From positions 1-7,085 of the forward strand of contig JAPLWU010000100.1 in assembly GCA_026396425.1 (NCBI GenBank): a stretch of DNA of 7,085 nucleotides, read 5' to 3'. How positions within the stretch are numbered: position 1 is the first letter of the stretch; each line of letters opens with the position of its first letter. The notes beneath the pieces were generated by a model. It did not search any database and was not told where the DNA came from. It saw only the letters and a program-made list of their open reading frames with translations. This DNA comes from Microcaldota archaeon. GTDB taxonomy: Archaea; Micrarchaeota; Micrarchaeia; Burarchaeales; JAKAKT01. This document shows positions 1 through 5,504 of the stretch, piece after piece. Made by a program: the position numbers and the translations under genes.

Positions 1-159
1 ACTAGGCCGAAACCTAATGAAATCCCAGACGCGAACAAGGGAGAAAAGATAGTTCATGCTTGGAGCACCTACGCTGGACATGCGGTAGAGACGGCAGTGA
101 TTGTTAGGGCAAGTGCAGAAAAAACCCGAGTAATGGGCTTGCTGGAGGAACATAAGTAG
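1..159 (+). CDS. C-terminal end of an unrecognised protein (partial)
   Basis: An open frame runs from the left edge to a TAG at 157-159 and gives the last 52 residues of a protein whose start lies outside the window. The composition is protein-like, with charged stretches (NKGEKIVHAW, RASAEKTRVMGLLEEHK) around a short hydrophobic patch (VETAVIVRA). I do not recognise the family, and no catalytic motif is visible. Its third codon positions are less GC-rich than in the neighbouring ftsZ. The gene is convergent with ftsZ. A T-rich stretch at 199-221 could terminate it. The opposite strand is also open over this interval, so the coding assignment rests only on composition and is uncertain. Confidence 0.5.
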   Translation, partial: TRPKPNEIPDANKGEKIVHAWSTYAGHAVETAVIVRASAEKTRVMGLLEEHK

Positions 160-198
160 TTAACTCCGAAAAAACGGATGCCCCGATGACTTATCGTA

Positions 199-221
199 TT
201 GTTTTCACTTTTCCTGTTTTT
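199..221 (+). terminator. T-rich tract, possible terminator of the left-edge gene
   Basis: A T-rich stretch with three T4-T5 runs begins about 40 bases after the stop codon at 157-159. Archaeal RNA polymerase commonly terminates at such tracts without a hairpin. No stable stem precedes it here, so this is a weak call. Confidence 0.3.
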
Positions 222-326
222 ATGTCGTATAGCGCGAGCGCCAAGTTGAGTTTGTTTCTTCTCAAAAGCTCGCTTATTCCGGCCAAATTAACCACCAGTA
301 GTAGGCAGGGGGGTTATGGAGGACAT

Positions 327-459
327 TATTTGCGCCGTGCGCAAATATGCCCATTTTTGCCTCGGGCAAAAATAGGGCCCTGAAACCTAGGGGCCGACAA
401 GTGCTCGAGCACTTGTGGCCCATTTTTCCCTTTGGGGAAAAATAGGGGGCGAAGCCCCC
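327..459. repeat. Array of adjacent short hairpins in two related units
   Basis: Five inverted repeats follow one another. H1, 327-347: 9-bp perfect stem, loop CGT. H2, 349-378: GCCC-ATTTTTGCC pairing with GGCAAAAAT-A-GGGC, 13 bp, loop TCG, one bulged A at 374. H3, 391-421: a perfect 20-bp palindrome at 397-416 centred on CTCGAG, flanked by GGGCC/GGCCC with one bulged G at 396. H4, 419-447: CCC-ATTTTTCCC pairing with GGGAAAAAT-A-GGG, 12 bp, loop TTTG, bulged A at 444. H5, 445-459: GGGGGC, loop GAA, GCCCCC. H2 and H4 are repeats of one design 69 bases apart, with the bulge in the same place. The pair G359-C367 in H2 is C428-G437 in H4, a compensatory change. H3/H4 and H4/H5 share bases, so those stems are alternatives at their edges. 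This could be a palindromic repeat element, a structured RNA, or a two-way terminator cluster. Confidence 0.8.
438..459 (-). terminator. Intrinsic-like terminator downstream of ftsZ
   Basis: Read on the minus strand, the GC-only stem of H5 (GGGGGC, loop TTC, GCCCCC) is followed directly by TATTTTT. This is the layout of an intrinsic terminator, about 40 bases after the ftsZ stop codon. It is part of the larger hairpin array and may not have evolved as a terminator. On the plus strand, H1 and H3 are each followed within about 6 bases by a run of five T, so the array could stop transcription from both sides. Confidence 0.45.
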
Positions 460-496
460 CTGGGTTCGGAAACAGAAGAAGGGGGAGGGTATTGCG

Positions 497-1573
497 TTAG
501 AGGTAGTTGACGTGTTCTAGCCCCAGCACCTGTTTGTCAACCGTAGACACTTTTTCCACATCGAGGTTCCCGACTACGTGGGGGGAAGTTATGCCGGTCA
601 TGATAGAGGTAACAACGACTGTCTCGCCCATGTCGGGCGAGAGCCGAGCTCCCCATATGACGTTGGCATTCGGGTCGAAAGCCTCGGTAAGTTGCTCACC
701 AATCTGGGTCGCCTCCCCTAAGGTAAGCTGAGGACCGCCAGCTACGTGAAGCAGGGCGCCCTTGGCGCCCGTGTAGTCGACATCGAGCAGCGGGTGCTCG
801 AGCGTGTTCCTCACGACCGAGCCCACCTTGTCGTTGCCCTTGCTCTCGCCGACAGAGATGATTGCGACTCCGGCATTGCCCATGATGGCCCGGATGTCGG
901 CGAAGTCGATGTTGACAAGGCTCGGGAACATGATTGTGTCCGAAATACCCTTGACCGCCCTGCCCGTCAGCTCGTCCGCAATCGCGAACGCCTGGTTGAT
1001 TGGGAGGTTCGGAACGTAGCTCGCGAGCCTGTTGTTGTCTATTATAACTACCGTATCGGAAGTCCTCTTGAGCTGTTCAATGCCCCAGTCGGCCTTCTTG
1101 GCGCGAATCCTCTCGAGTGCGAAGGGGTAAGTCACCATCGAGACGACTATGGCGCCCTGCTGCTTGGCGATGTCGGCGATTATTGGCGATGCGCCCGTGC
1201 CCGTTCCTCCTCCCATTCCCGCGCAGAGGAAGACGAGCTGGGCCTCACCGATTGCCTCGGAGAGCTCCTGCCTGCTGGCCTCGGCGCACTTGGCCGCGAC
1301 TTCTGGGAAGCCGCCTGCTCCGAGCCCCCTGGTTATGTTCTTTCCTATGAGTATGCGCTTGTTTGCTTCTATCATTTTGAGGTGCACGTGGTCGGTATTT
1401 ACCGCTATGGTCTCTGCGCTCTTTATGCCCATGCGAGTGAGCCGGTTTATTGTGTTGCATCCTGCACCGCCAACTCCCACAACGAGTATCCGGACCTTGT
1501 CCGAACTCATGCAATCGTCATTTCCAGTGGCCAAACCACTATTGTTCAAAGCAGATGCGATAAAACCTTCCAT
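497..1573 (-). CDS. ftsZ: Cell division GTPase FtsZ (downstream paralog)
   Basis: Tubulin-family GTPase that polymerises in the cytoplasm into the division ring. The 358-residue product has the nucleotide-binding GVGGAGCN loop (residues 33-40), the tubulin signature GGGTGTG (121-127), and the T7 loop NIDFAD (221-226), whose acidic residues D223 and D226 complete the GTPase site across the subunit interface. The IIDNNRL and VPNLP segments (178-190) match archaeal FtsZ proteins of the FtsZ2 type as I remember them, not the IPN(D/E)RL of bacterial FtsZ. The tail after about residue 335 is short and shows no obvious partner-binding peptide. Start: the longest frame begins at a GTG at 1577-1579, directly against GGGG, too close for initiation. 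The ATG at 1571-1573 lies 5 bases after GGGGTG, and its MEGFIAS aligns with MESLIKS of the upstream paralog. Whether it is FtsZ1 or FtsZ2 needs a tree. Confidence 0.96.
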   Translation of the reverse strand: MEGFIASALNNSGLATGNDDCMSSDKVRILVVGVGGAGCNTINRLTRMGIKSAETIAVNTDHVHLKMIEANKRILIGKNITRGLGAGGFPEVAAKCAEASRQELSEAIGEAQLVFLCAGMGGGTGTGASPIIADIAKQQGAIVVSMVTYPFALERIRAKKADWGIEQLKRTSDTVVIIDNNRLASYVPNLPINQAFAIADELTGRAVKGISDTIMFPSLVNIDFADIRAIMGNAGVAIISVGESKGNDKVGSVVRNTLEHPLLDVDYTGAKGALLHVAGGPQLTLGEATQIGEQLTEAFDPNANVIWGARLSPDMGETVVVTSIMTGITSPHVVGNLDVEKVSTVDKQVLGLEHVNYL

Positions 1574-1578
1574 ATTCA

Positions 1579-1584
1579 CACCCC
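1579..1584 (-). promoter_or_regulatory. Shine-Dalgarno site of downstream ftsZ
   Basis: The minus strand reads GGAAGGGGTGTGAATATG. The GGGGTG stands 5 bases before the ATG at 1571-1573 and overlaps the upstream GTG by one base. This decides the start in favour of the ATG. Confidence 0.65.
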
Positions 1585-1613
1585 TTCCTATGATCTCAAA
1601 CGGTCGCCTGTCG

Positions 1614-1621
1614 CCTATAAA
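1614..1621 (-). promoter_or_regulatory. TATA box candidate for downstream ftsZ
   Basis: The minus strand reads TTTATAGG. Using the usual archaeal spacing of about 25-27 bases from box to transcription start, transcription would begin near 1591. That gives a leader of about 18 bases, just enough to hold the GGAAGGGGTG site. The second ftsZ can therefore be expressed independently of the first. Confidence 0.5.
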
Positions 1622-1622
1622 C

Positions 1623-1650
1623 TAAAAATAAAAATGAAAAAGGAAAGAAA
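1623..1650 (-). terminator. T-rich terminator of upstream ftsZ
   Basis: Immediately after the upstream ftsZ stop (TAG at 1653-1655) the minus strand is almost all T with few C, including three T5 runs. This is a typical archaeal polyU-directed terminator. It lies directly ahead of the TATA box of the next ftsZ, so terminator and promoter are packed back to back in under 80 bases. Confidence 0.55.
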
Positions 1651-1652
1651 GC

Positions 1653-2711
1653 CTACCCGATGACCTCTATGTCTGGGTAGGTGTTTGTCTCCTCCTGGGT
1701 GTCGTCGAGGGTCTTGCCAAGGATGCTCGCGCCCTTGACGCCGGTCACGATGGCAACGATTTCCATCTTTCCGTCGTATCCGGGTATGAGCCTGGCTCCC
1801 CACTTCACGTTGGCGCTCGGGTCCATCCTCTCGGTGACTATTTCTCCTGCCTTGACTGCGTCGCCGAGCGTCAGGTCCGCGCCTCCGGAAATGTGGATGA
1901 CTGCGCCGCCCGCTCCCTCGAAGTCCACGTCGAGGAGCCTGTTCTTGAGCACTCCCTCCGACGCGCCTGTAACCTTGTCGGTTCCCTTGCCCTCGCCCAC
2001 CGCGATGAACCCGACTCCGCCTCCGCCCATGATGGCGCGCACATCAGCGAAATCGATGTTAATCAGGCTGGGCTGGGTGATTGTCCACACCAGGCCTCCA
2101 ATTGCCTTGGCCAGAATTTCATCAGCGACAGAGAATGCCTCGTTCATGGGAAGGTTCGGGACGAGCTTCACGAGGCGGTTGTTGTCGAGGATGATGACCG
2201 AATCAGTCACCTTCCTAAGCTTCGCGATTCCCTCGTCTGCCTTTACCCTCCTTGCCCTCTCCAGGTTGAAGGGGTAGGTAACCATGGCAACGGTGATTGC
2301 GCCCTGCTCCTTTGCGATTTCCGCAATGACCGGGGCTGCGCCGGTGCCCGTTCCTCCTCCCATTCCCGCGCAGAGGAACACAAGATGGGCTCCGTCAAGC
2401 TCCTTTTCGAGGAGCGGCCTGTCGACCTCGGCAGCCTTTGTGCCGATTTCGGGGTATCCTCCCGCGCCGAGTCCTTTGGTTATGGACTTGCCTATGAGGA
2501 TTTTCTTGGCCCTCTCGTCTATCACGGCAAGATGTTGCTTATCAGTGTTAACGGCGATGAGGTCAGTCCCCTTAACCCCCGCCCGGATTAGGCGGTTTAT
2601 GGTGTTGTTACCTGCCCCCCCGACACCGATAGTCACAATCTTGATTTTGTCCGAGCCAAACTCTTGGTTAGGCTCACGCTCTTCCACTACAGATTTTATC
2701 AAGCTCTCCAT
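1653..2711 (-). CDS. ftsZ: Cell division GTPase FtsZ (upstream paralog)
   Basis: A second FtsZ of 352 residues, roughly half identical by eye to its downstream neighbour. Motifs: GVGGAGNN (29-36), tubulin signature GGGTGTG (118-124), LDNNRL and VPNLP (175-188), and T7 loop NIDFAD (218-223) with catalytic D220 and D223, so the GTPase site looks intact. It differs from its neighbour by one extra residue near IDERAKK (65-70), by IGGL where the neighbour has VKGI (204-207), and by an acidic tail (DDTQEETNTYPDIEVIG). Start: the frame opens at an ATG at 2730-2732, but that lies only about 12 bases from the TATA box at 2744-2751 and so upstream of the expected transcript start. The ATG at 2709-2711 (MESLIKS) fits the promoter and aligns with the paralog's N terminus. 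It probably forms heteropolymers or acts in a separate step from the other FtsZ, as FtsZ1 and FtsZ2 do in haloarchaea. Confidence 0.96.
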   Translation of the reverse strand: MESLIKSVVEEREPNQEFGSDKIKIVTIGVGGAGNNTINRLIRAGVKGTDLIAVNTDKQHLAVIDERAKKILIGKSITKGLGAGGYPEIGTKAAEVDRPLLEKELDGAHLVFLCAGMGGGTGTGAAPVIAEIAKEQGAITVAMVTYPFNLERARRVKADEGIAKLRKVTDSVIILDNNRLVKLVPNLPMNEAFSVADEILAKAIGGLVWTITQPSLINIDFADVRAIMGGGGVGFIAVGEGKGTDKVTGASEGVLKNRLLDVDFEGAGGAVIHISGGADLTLGDAVKAGEIVTERMDPSANVKWGARLIPGYDGKMEIVAIVTGVKGASILGKTLDDTQEETNTYPDIEVIG

Positions 2712-2743
2712 ACTGATCGCCGCTTCATACATGCGCTGATACC

Positions 2744-2751
2744 TATATAAA
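2744..2751 (-). promoter_or_regulatory. TATA box of upstream ftsZ
   Basis: The minus strand reads TTTATATA, a near-consensus archaeal box A. A start about 25-27 bases downstream falls near 2721-2723, leaving a leader of about 10-12 bases before the ATG at 2709-2711. No clear Shine-Dalgarno fits in that leader, so initiation may be close to leaderless. Confidence 0.65.
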
Positions 2752-2780
2752 TACCTTTCGGTGAATTTTTTGTTTGCTTT

Positions 2781-2887
2781 TTTTTCGACGTGAAAAATTG
2801 AAAGGAAAAAAGCGAAAACGCGGTTTTGTGACGGAAAACGGACTTTTTCGACGTGGAATGCTCGCGGGAGAGTTTTTCGACGTGAAA
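2781..2887. repeat. Three copies of a TTTTTCGACGTG motif, candidate operators
   Basis: The 15-base motif TTTTTCGACGTGRAA occurs at 2781-2795, 2844-2858 and 2873-2887, spaced 63 and 29 bases apart. The bases between copies are unrelated, so this is not one simple duplication. The first copy extends to a near-palindrome, TTTTTC-GACGT-GAAAAA, as expected for a dimeric regulator. A weaker version, TTTTTTAAGATGTGAAA, lies at 2968-2984. The nearest copy begins about 30 bp upstream of the ftsZ TATA box, a position suited to an activator or co-regulator. The function is inferred; only the repeats are seen. Confidence 0.6.
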
Positions 2888-2982
2888 TGGTATCGACACG
2901 CGCGTGCCCATAAGAAGGAGATTACCGCTGATTAAGCAAACTAACCCTCAATGATGAGTAGATACGCTTTTTTAAGATGTGA

Positions 2983-3028
2983 AATTTAACTTTCTCGCTT
3001 CGCAATTTAACTTTCTCGCTTCGCAATT
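2983..3028. repeat. 21-bp tandem duplication over the end of a gene
   Basis: Two perfect copies of a 21-base unit (2983-3003 and 3004-3024) are followed by the first four bases of a third (AATT, 3025-3028). The unit covers the last codons and the TAA stop (3007-3009) of the minus-strand gene, so the copy beyond the stop repeats the end of the coding sequence. The period is a multiple of three, so a stop lies in the same frame in both copies. It probably arose by slippage or a short duplication. Confidence 0.85.
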
Positions 3029-3765
3029 GCGGCAACCGATGAGAGGACTTCTTTTATTTTTTCCTTGTCGCCTTCATAGACTATAAAAGAAAAGGACATT
3101 CTAAAATTACCTTTGTTTATTTCGGCTCTAAGTGGAACTTGTTCACAGCGACTGGGGAGCACAACGTTTATTTTTATCAAAGATTCTAGCTCGGCTGCGT
3201 TTCGGTTACAAAATTCGACCGCCGCTCTCTCGTCATTGCTTTTTATAAGAAAGTTTCCGTGCCATCTCCTCCCGAAGGTATATGGGAGCCACATGACGTC
3301 ATTCAGAAATCTCGTCAGAGGGTCAAACGCAGTTCGGCCGGGCATTCCGAGTATTTCAGAATAGAAAGGCGGTTTATCCGAATAAATCTTAATCCGCGTC
3401 CACCAAAACGAATTTTCAATCCGCCGTCTTATGTAAATACGACTTCTGGACAGATTAATGCGGGTAATTTTGTACTCCACTCCTTCATGTGAACCGGAAA
3501 GAGATTCGCCTTCGGGCGACCAAAGCGGGTATTCGCCTTTGTAACTGCCGCCTTCGCGTGATGCATCTTTCAGCACTTCTTTTTGCCTAAAGAAGCCTCT
3601 GCCTTCGCGTATTAACATGAAAATGAAGAAGAGCAAGAAAGCGGGAATCAGGAGCATCATAAGGAAAAGTCTTGAGCCTGGAACATAGGAATAGATGATC
3701 ATGCTGACTGGCATGAAAACGCAGCAGAAGAGGAGTATCGCCAGTTTGGTTTGAGAACTTTCCAT
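3007..3765 (-). CDS. Unrecognised membrane protein with two N-terminal helices
   Basis: The 252-residue product has two adjacent hydrophobic segments (about 8-29 and 33-53) joined by a very short turn (YVPGSR), forming a hairpin in the membrane. The basic stretch after the second (REGRGFFRQK) suggests that both ends are cytoplasmic. The remaining ~190 residues are soluble, rich in aromatic and basic residues (SFWWTRIKIY, MWLPYTFGRRWHG), and end in a mixed strand/helix region (FRMSFSFIVYEGDKEKIKEVLSSV). I do not recognise the family and see no catalytic motif. Start: the frame opens at an ATG at 3796-3798, but those bases are part of the TATA-like box TTTATATG, so I use the ATG at 3763-3765 (MESSQTK). 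It lies upstream of the ftsZ pair on the same strand, 295 bp away, and is divergent from a surface protein gene. A role in the envelope or division is only positional inference. Confidence 0.75.
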   Translation of the reverse strand: MESSQTKLAILLFCCVFMPVSMIIYSYVPGSRLFLMMLLIPAFLLFFIFMLIREGRGFFRQKEVLKDASREGGSYKGEYPLWSPEGESLSGSHEGVEYKITRINLSRSRIYIRRRIENSFWWTRIKIYSDKPPFYSEILGMPGRTAFDPLTRFLNDVMWLPYTFGRRWHGNFLIKSNDERAAVEFCNRNAAELESLIKINVVLPSRCEQVPLRAEINKGNFRMSFSFIVYEGDKEKIKEVLSSVAAIAKRES

Positions 3766-3795
3766 ATTATGGCCTAATTGCTCTAGGCTCCGGAG

Positions 3796-3803
3796 CATAT
3801 AAA
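3796..3803 (-). promoter_or_regulatory. TATA box of the two-helix membrane protein gene
   Basis: The minus strand reads ATATTTATATG with TTTATATG at its core. A start 25-27 bases downstream falls near 3773, about 8 bases before the ATG at 3763-3765. A 10-bp palindrome GCTCCGGAGC (3787-3796) lies just inside the promoter, between box and start. Confidence 0.55.
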
Positions 3804-3836
3804 TATTATCAAGACGGGCTTGTTTTCGGAAATCGG

Positions 3837-3863
3837 GTGTTCTTTGGCATTAAGGCAGAACAC
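3837..3863. promoter_or_regulatory. Inverted repeat midway between divergent promoters
   Basis: GTGTTCT (3837-3843) and AGAACAC (3857-3863) are perfect 7-bp inverted repeats with a 13-bp spacer. The centre, near 3850, is almost equidistant from the TATA boxes at 3796-3803 (minus) and about 3893-3898 (plus). A single bound dimer here could control both genes. This is inferred from geometry alone. Confidence 0.4.
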
Positions 3864-3892
3864 TGCGCTCCAAGCTGACGGCTCGAAAAAGC

Positions 3893-3898
3893 TTAAAA
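3893..3898 (+). promoter_or_regulatory. TATA box candidate of the surface protein operon
   Basis: CGAAAAAGCTTAAAAG has an A-rich element like the archaeal BRE followed by TTAAAA. The expected transcript start is near 3922, giving a leader of about 30 bases that contains the GAGGTGG site. The box is weaker than the ftsZ one. Confidence 0.45.
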
Positions 3899-3940
3899 GC
3901 ATTCGGAGCGAAAGGAAGATGAAAGCATCAGATTGACTTC

Positions 3941-3947
3941 GAGGTGG
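3941..3947 (+). promoter_or_regulatory. Shine-Dalgarno site of the surface protein gene
   Basis: GAGGTGG lies 5 bases before the ATG at 3953. The GTG at 3944, which opens the longest frame, is inside this site and so is unlikely to be the start. Confidence 0.7.
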
Positions 3948-3952
3948 ATTGG

Positions 3953-5485
3953 ATGAAAAGATTTTTTGTATTACTCGCGGCCATCGCGCTCATGAGCTTG
4001 GTTGCCTACGCCGACGTTTCGTTCTCTGCGGGAACGGTCTCGCCGAGCACTTTGCAGCCCGGAGTTTCGGGCTCTGTTTCATTTACAATCACTAATACAG
4101 ATACCACGAGCGCAGTAAACGGGCTCACGCTATACCCGAGCGGAACCGGCTTCGTTTTTCCGTCTTCGCAGATATCCGTCGGCACCATAGGCGCATCCGG
4201 CTCAAGCACGGTGAGCGTGCCGTTCGCCGTTTCGCAGAGCACGCAGGCGCGCGTCTACACCATTGAGATATCGGCGTACTGGAACGCGGGGACATCCGGG
4301 GTCACGGGATACAAGAAAATCTCGGTGCCGGTCACGATTTCGAATCCATCGGTTTTCCAGATTTCCACACAGCCCGTTTCCGCCGGGGCCGGCGACGATT
4401 TCGTCGTGAAGGCAGCCATAAGGAACACTGCGGGCATGGCATCCGACGCGAGGCTTTCCATAAACTCGACTTCGTTCATAGCCCGCGACGTTTCGCAGGT
4501 CTTTCTCGGGGACGTGCCGCAGGGCCAGGACGTCGAGTTCCAGATTCCGTTAACCGTTTCCTCGTCAACCCAGCCCGGGACGTATTCGATTCCGGTGGTA
4601 ATAACCTACAGGGACGAGATTTCGGCTTCGCAGCAGGCGGTCGCCTACATGGGGCCCGTCCGAGTCGTGAAAGGGGTCGTCGACTTCCTCGTGGACGCGA
4701 GGGTTGACGGGGATATAGCGCCTGGCCAGAAGATCGGGATTGCCGTTGACATAGCGAACAGCGGCAACAAGAAGGCCTACTCCGCAAAAGTTTCCGTTTC
4801 ATCCGCGTCCGCGGGATTCGTGGCGCTCGGGCCGTCGGAAAAATCCCTCGGGGACATGGCGCCAGAAGATAACACGACCGTTAATTTCGACATCGGAATA
4901 AGCAGCACCACAAGCCCGGGCTACTATCCGATTACCGTCGCCATAAGCTACCTTAACGAGCAGGGCGAGGCCCAGACCGCAATAGCGAAGACGGTGGGCC
5001 TCGAGGTTGGCGGGAAGCCCGAGGTCCTTGTGATAGCTTCAACAAGCCCGACCCCGGTAGGGCCGGGAAAGAAGTATTCGCTCTCGATACAGGTTTCGAA
5101 CGTCGGAACAACGAACCTCAAGGCGCTCAAGGTCTACGTGAAGAGCGACGTGATAGAGCTGTTCGAATCGCCGTACAATTTCATAGGGACTCTCAGCATC
5201 GACGACTACAGCACGGCCCAGTACGAGGTTTATACGCCGCCGAGCGTTGCGCCCGGCACGCACCCGGTCGAAGTCACGCTGGAGTTCATGGACGCCTACA
5301 ACAGGAAGCACGAGATTACGCAGACCGCCTACATCAACATCGCATCGCCGAGCCTGCTGGCGATTTCGAATGGAAGCGGCGGCGGCCCGGACCTCATCAC
5401 GACCCTCGTAATTCTCGCGATTGCGGCGGCATTGCTCTACTTCGTCGTTTACAAAAGGTTCATAAAGAAAAACGGGAGAAAGTAA
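3953..5485 (+). CDS. Secreted, membrane-anchored protein with four Ig-like (COG1361/NEW3-type) repeats
   Basis: A 510-residue envelope protein. MKRFF plus a hydrophobic core ending AYA|DV (about residue 20) is a Sec signal peptide. Residues 481-500 form a C-terminal membrane helix followed by basic KRFIKKNGRK, so the bulk is extracellular and the tail cytoplasmic. Between them lie four beta-sandwich repeats of ~110 residues (21-130, 131-240, 241-353, 354-465). Each has the pattern (L/V/I)G(D/T)-x5-9-polar, then a strand, then PGTYxIxVxIxY, for example TQPGTYSIPVVITY and SPGYYPITVAISY. This matches archaeal COG1361/NEW3 or CARDB-like domains, which act as adhesive or surface-layer-associated spacers. 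Three N-glycosylation sequons (N171, N307, N473) fit surface exposure. The ATG at 3953 is chosen because of GAGGTGG 5 bases upstream. No ABC transporter of the kind often paired with such proteins is seen. The domain type is recognised; the precise role is unknown. Confidence 0.88.
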   Translation: MKRFFVLLAAIALMSLVAYADVSFSAGTVSPSTLQPGVSGSVSFTITNTDTTSAVNGLTLYPSGTGFVFPSSQISVGTIGASGSSTVSVPFAVSQSTQARVYTIEISAYWNAGTSGVTGYKKISVPVTISNPSVFQISTQPVSAGAGDDFVVKAAIRNTAGMASDARLSINSTSFIARDVSQVFLGDVPQGQDVEFQIPLTVSSSTQPGTYSIPVVITYRDEISASQQAVAYMGPVRVVKGVVDFLVDARVDGDIAPGQKIGIAVDIANSGNKKAYSAKVSVSSASAGFVALGPSEKSLGDMAPEDNTTVNFDIGISSTTSPGYYPITVAISYLNEQGEAQTAIAKTVGLEVGGKPEVLVIASTSPTPVGPGKKYSLSIQVSNVGTTNLKALKVYVKSDVIELFESPYNFIGTLSIDDYSTAQYEVYTPPSVAPGTHPVEVTLEFMDAYNRKHEITQTAYINIASPSLLAISNGSGGGPDLITTLVILAIAAALLYFVVYKRFIKKNGRK

Positions 5486-5491
5486 ACACAC

Positions 5492-5499
5492 GGGGGTGA
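5492..5499 (+). promoter_or_regulatory. Shine-Dalgarno site of the 83-residue protein gene
   Basis: GGGGGTGA matches the archaeal consensus closely and stands 5 bases before the ATG at 5505. The GTG at 5496 lies inside it and the ATG at 5499 overlaps its last base, so the third candidate is the likely start. Confidence 0.7.
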
Positions 5500-5504
5500 T
5501 GGGA

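Larger units (their letters stand above)
160..496. other. Non-coding junction between convergent genes
   Basis: This 337-base gap lies between the stop of the left-edge gene and the stop of ftsZ. Its left part (160-326) shows only the T-rich tract and no RNA gene I recognise. Its right part (327-459) is almost entirely inverted repeats, described separately. A 65-codon frame at 186-383 crosses two of the hairpins and has no family resemblance or convincing ribosome binding site, so I treat it as chance. Confidence 0.6.
2712..3006. other. Intergenic regulatory region upstream of ftsZ
   Basis: 295 bases between the membrane-protein gene and upstream ftsZ. It holds, in minus-strand order, the second copy of a 21-bp tandem duplication, a 10-bp palindrome CACGCGCGTG (2897-2906), three copies of a TTTTTCGACGTG motif (2781-2887), and the ftsZ TATA box. 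A 70-codon minus-strand frame at 2699-2911 overlaps the promoter, the motifs and the ftsZ start and looks spurious. I see no RNA gene. Confidence 0.6.

Noticed and set aside
186..383. 65-codon plus-strand frame
   Set aside because: It runs through two perfect hairpins, lacks a ribosome binding site, and its sequence is low-complexity and unlike a folded protein.
1..470. End of an IS200/IS605-type element with terminal hairpins
   Set aside because: Hairpins near the end of a partial gene are suggestive, but the 52 visible residues show no transposase or TnpB motif and no target duplication can be identified.
461..476. tRNA T-loop-like GGGTTCGGAAA
   Set aside because: No acceptor, D or anticodon stems can be built around it; the match is chance.
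746..1663. 305-codon plus-strand frame opposite downstream ftsZ
   Set aside because: It is fully antisense to a clear FtsZ gene, has no recognisable domains, and is explained by GC-rich third positions that keep the opposite strand open.
1681..2739. Plus-strand frames of 151-232 codons opposite upstream ftsZ
   Set aside because: They are antisense to ftsZ, mutually overlapping, and repeat the pattern seen opposite the other paralog, so they mirror its conserved codons.
2781..2887. CRISPR array
   Set aside because: The copies are only 15 bases, spaced unevenly (63 and 29), with no nearby cas genes.
2699..2911. 70-codon minus-strand frame ahead of ftsZ
   Set aside because: It covers the TATA box, the repeated motifs and the start of ftsZ. 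Its composition reflects A/T runs, not protein.
2712..3006. Replication origin
   Set aside because: There are AT-rich stretches and repeats, but no Orc1/Cdc6 gene nearby and no sequence I recognise as an origin recognition box.
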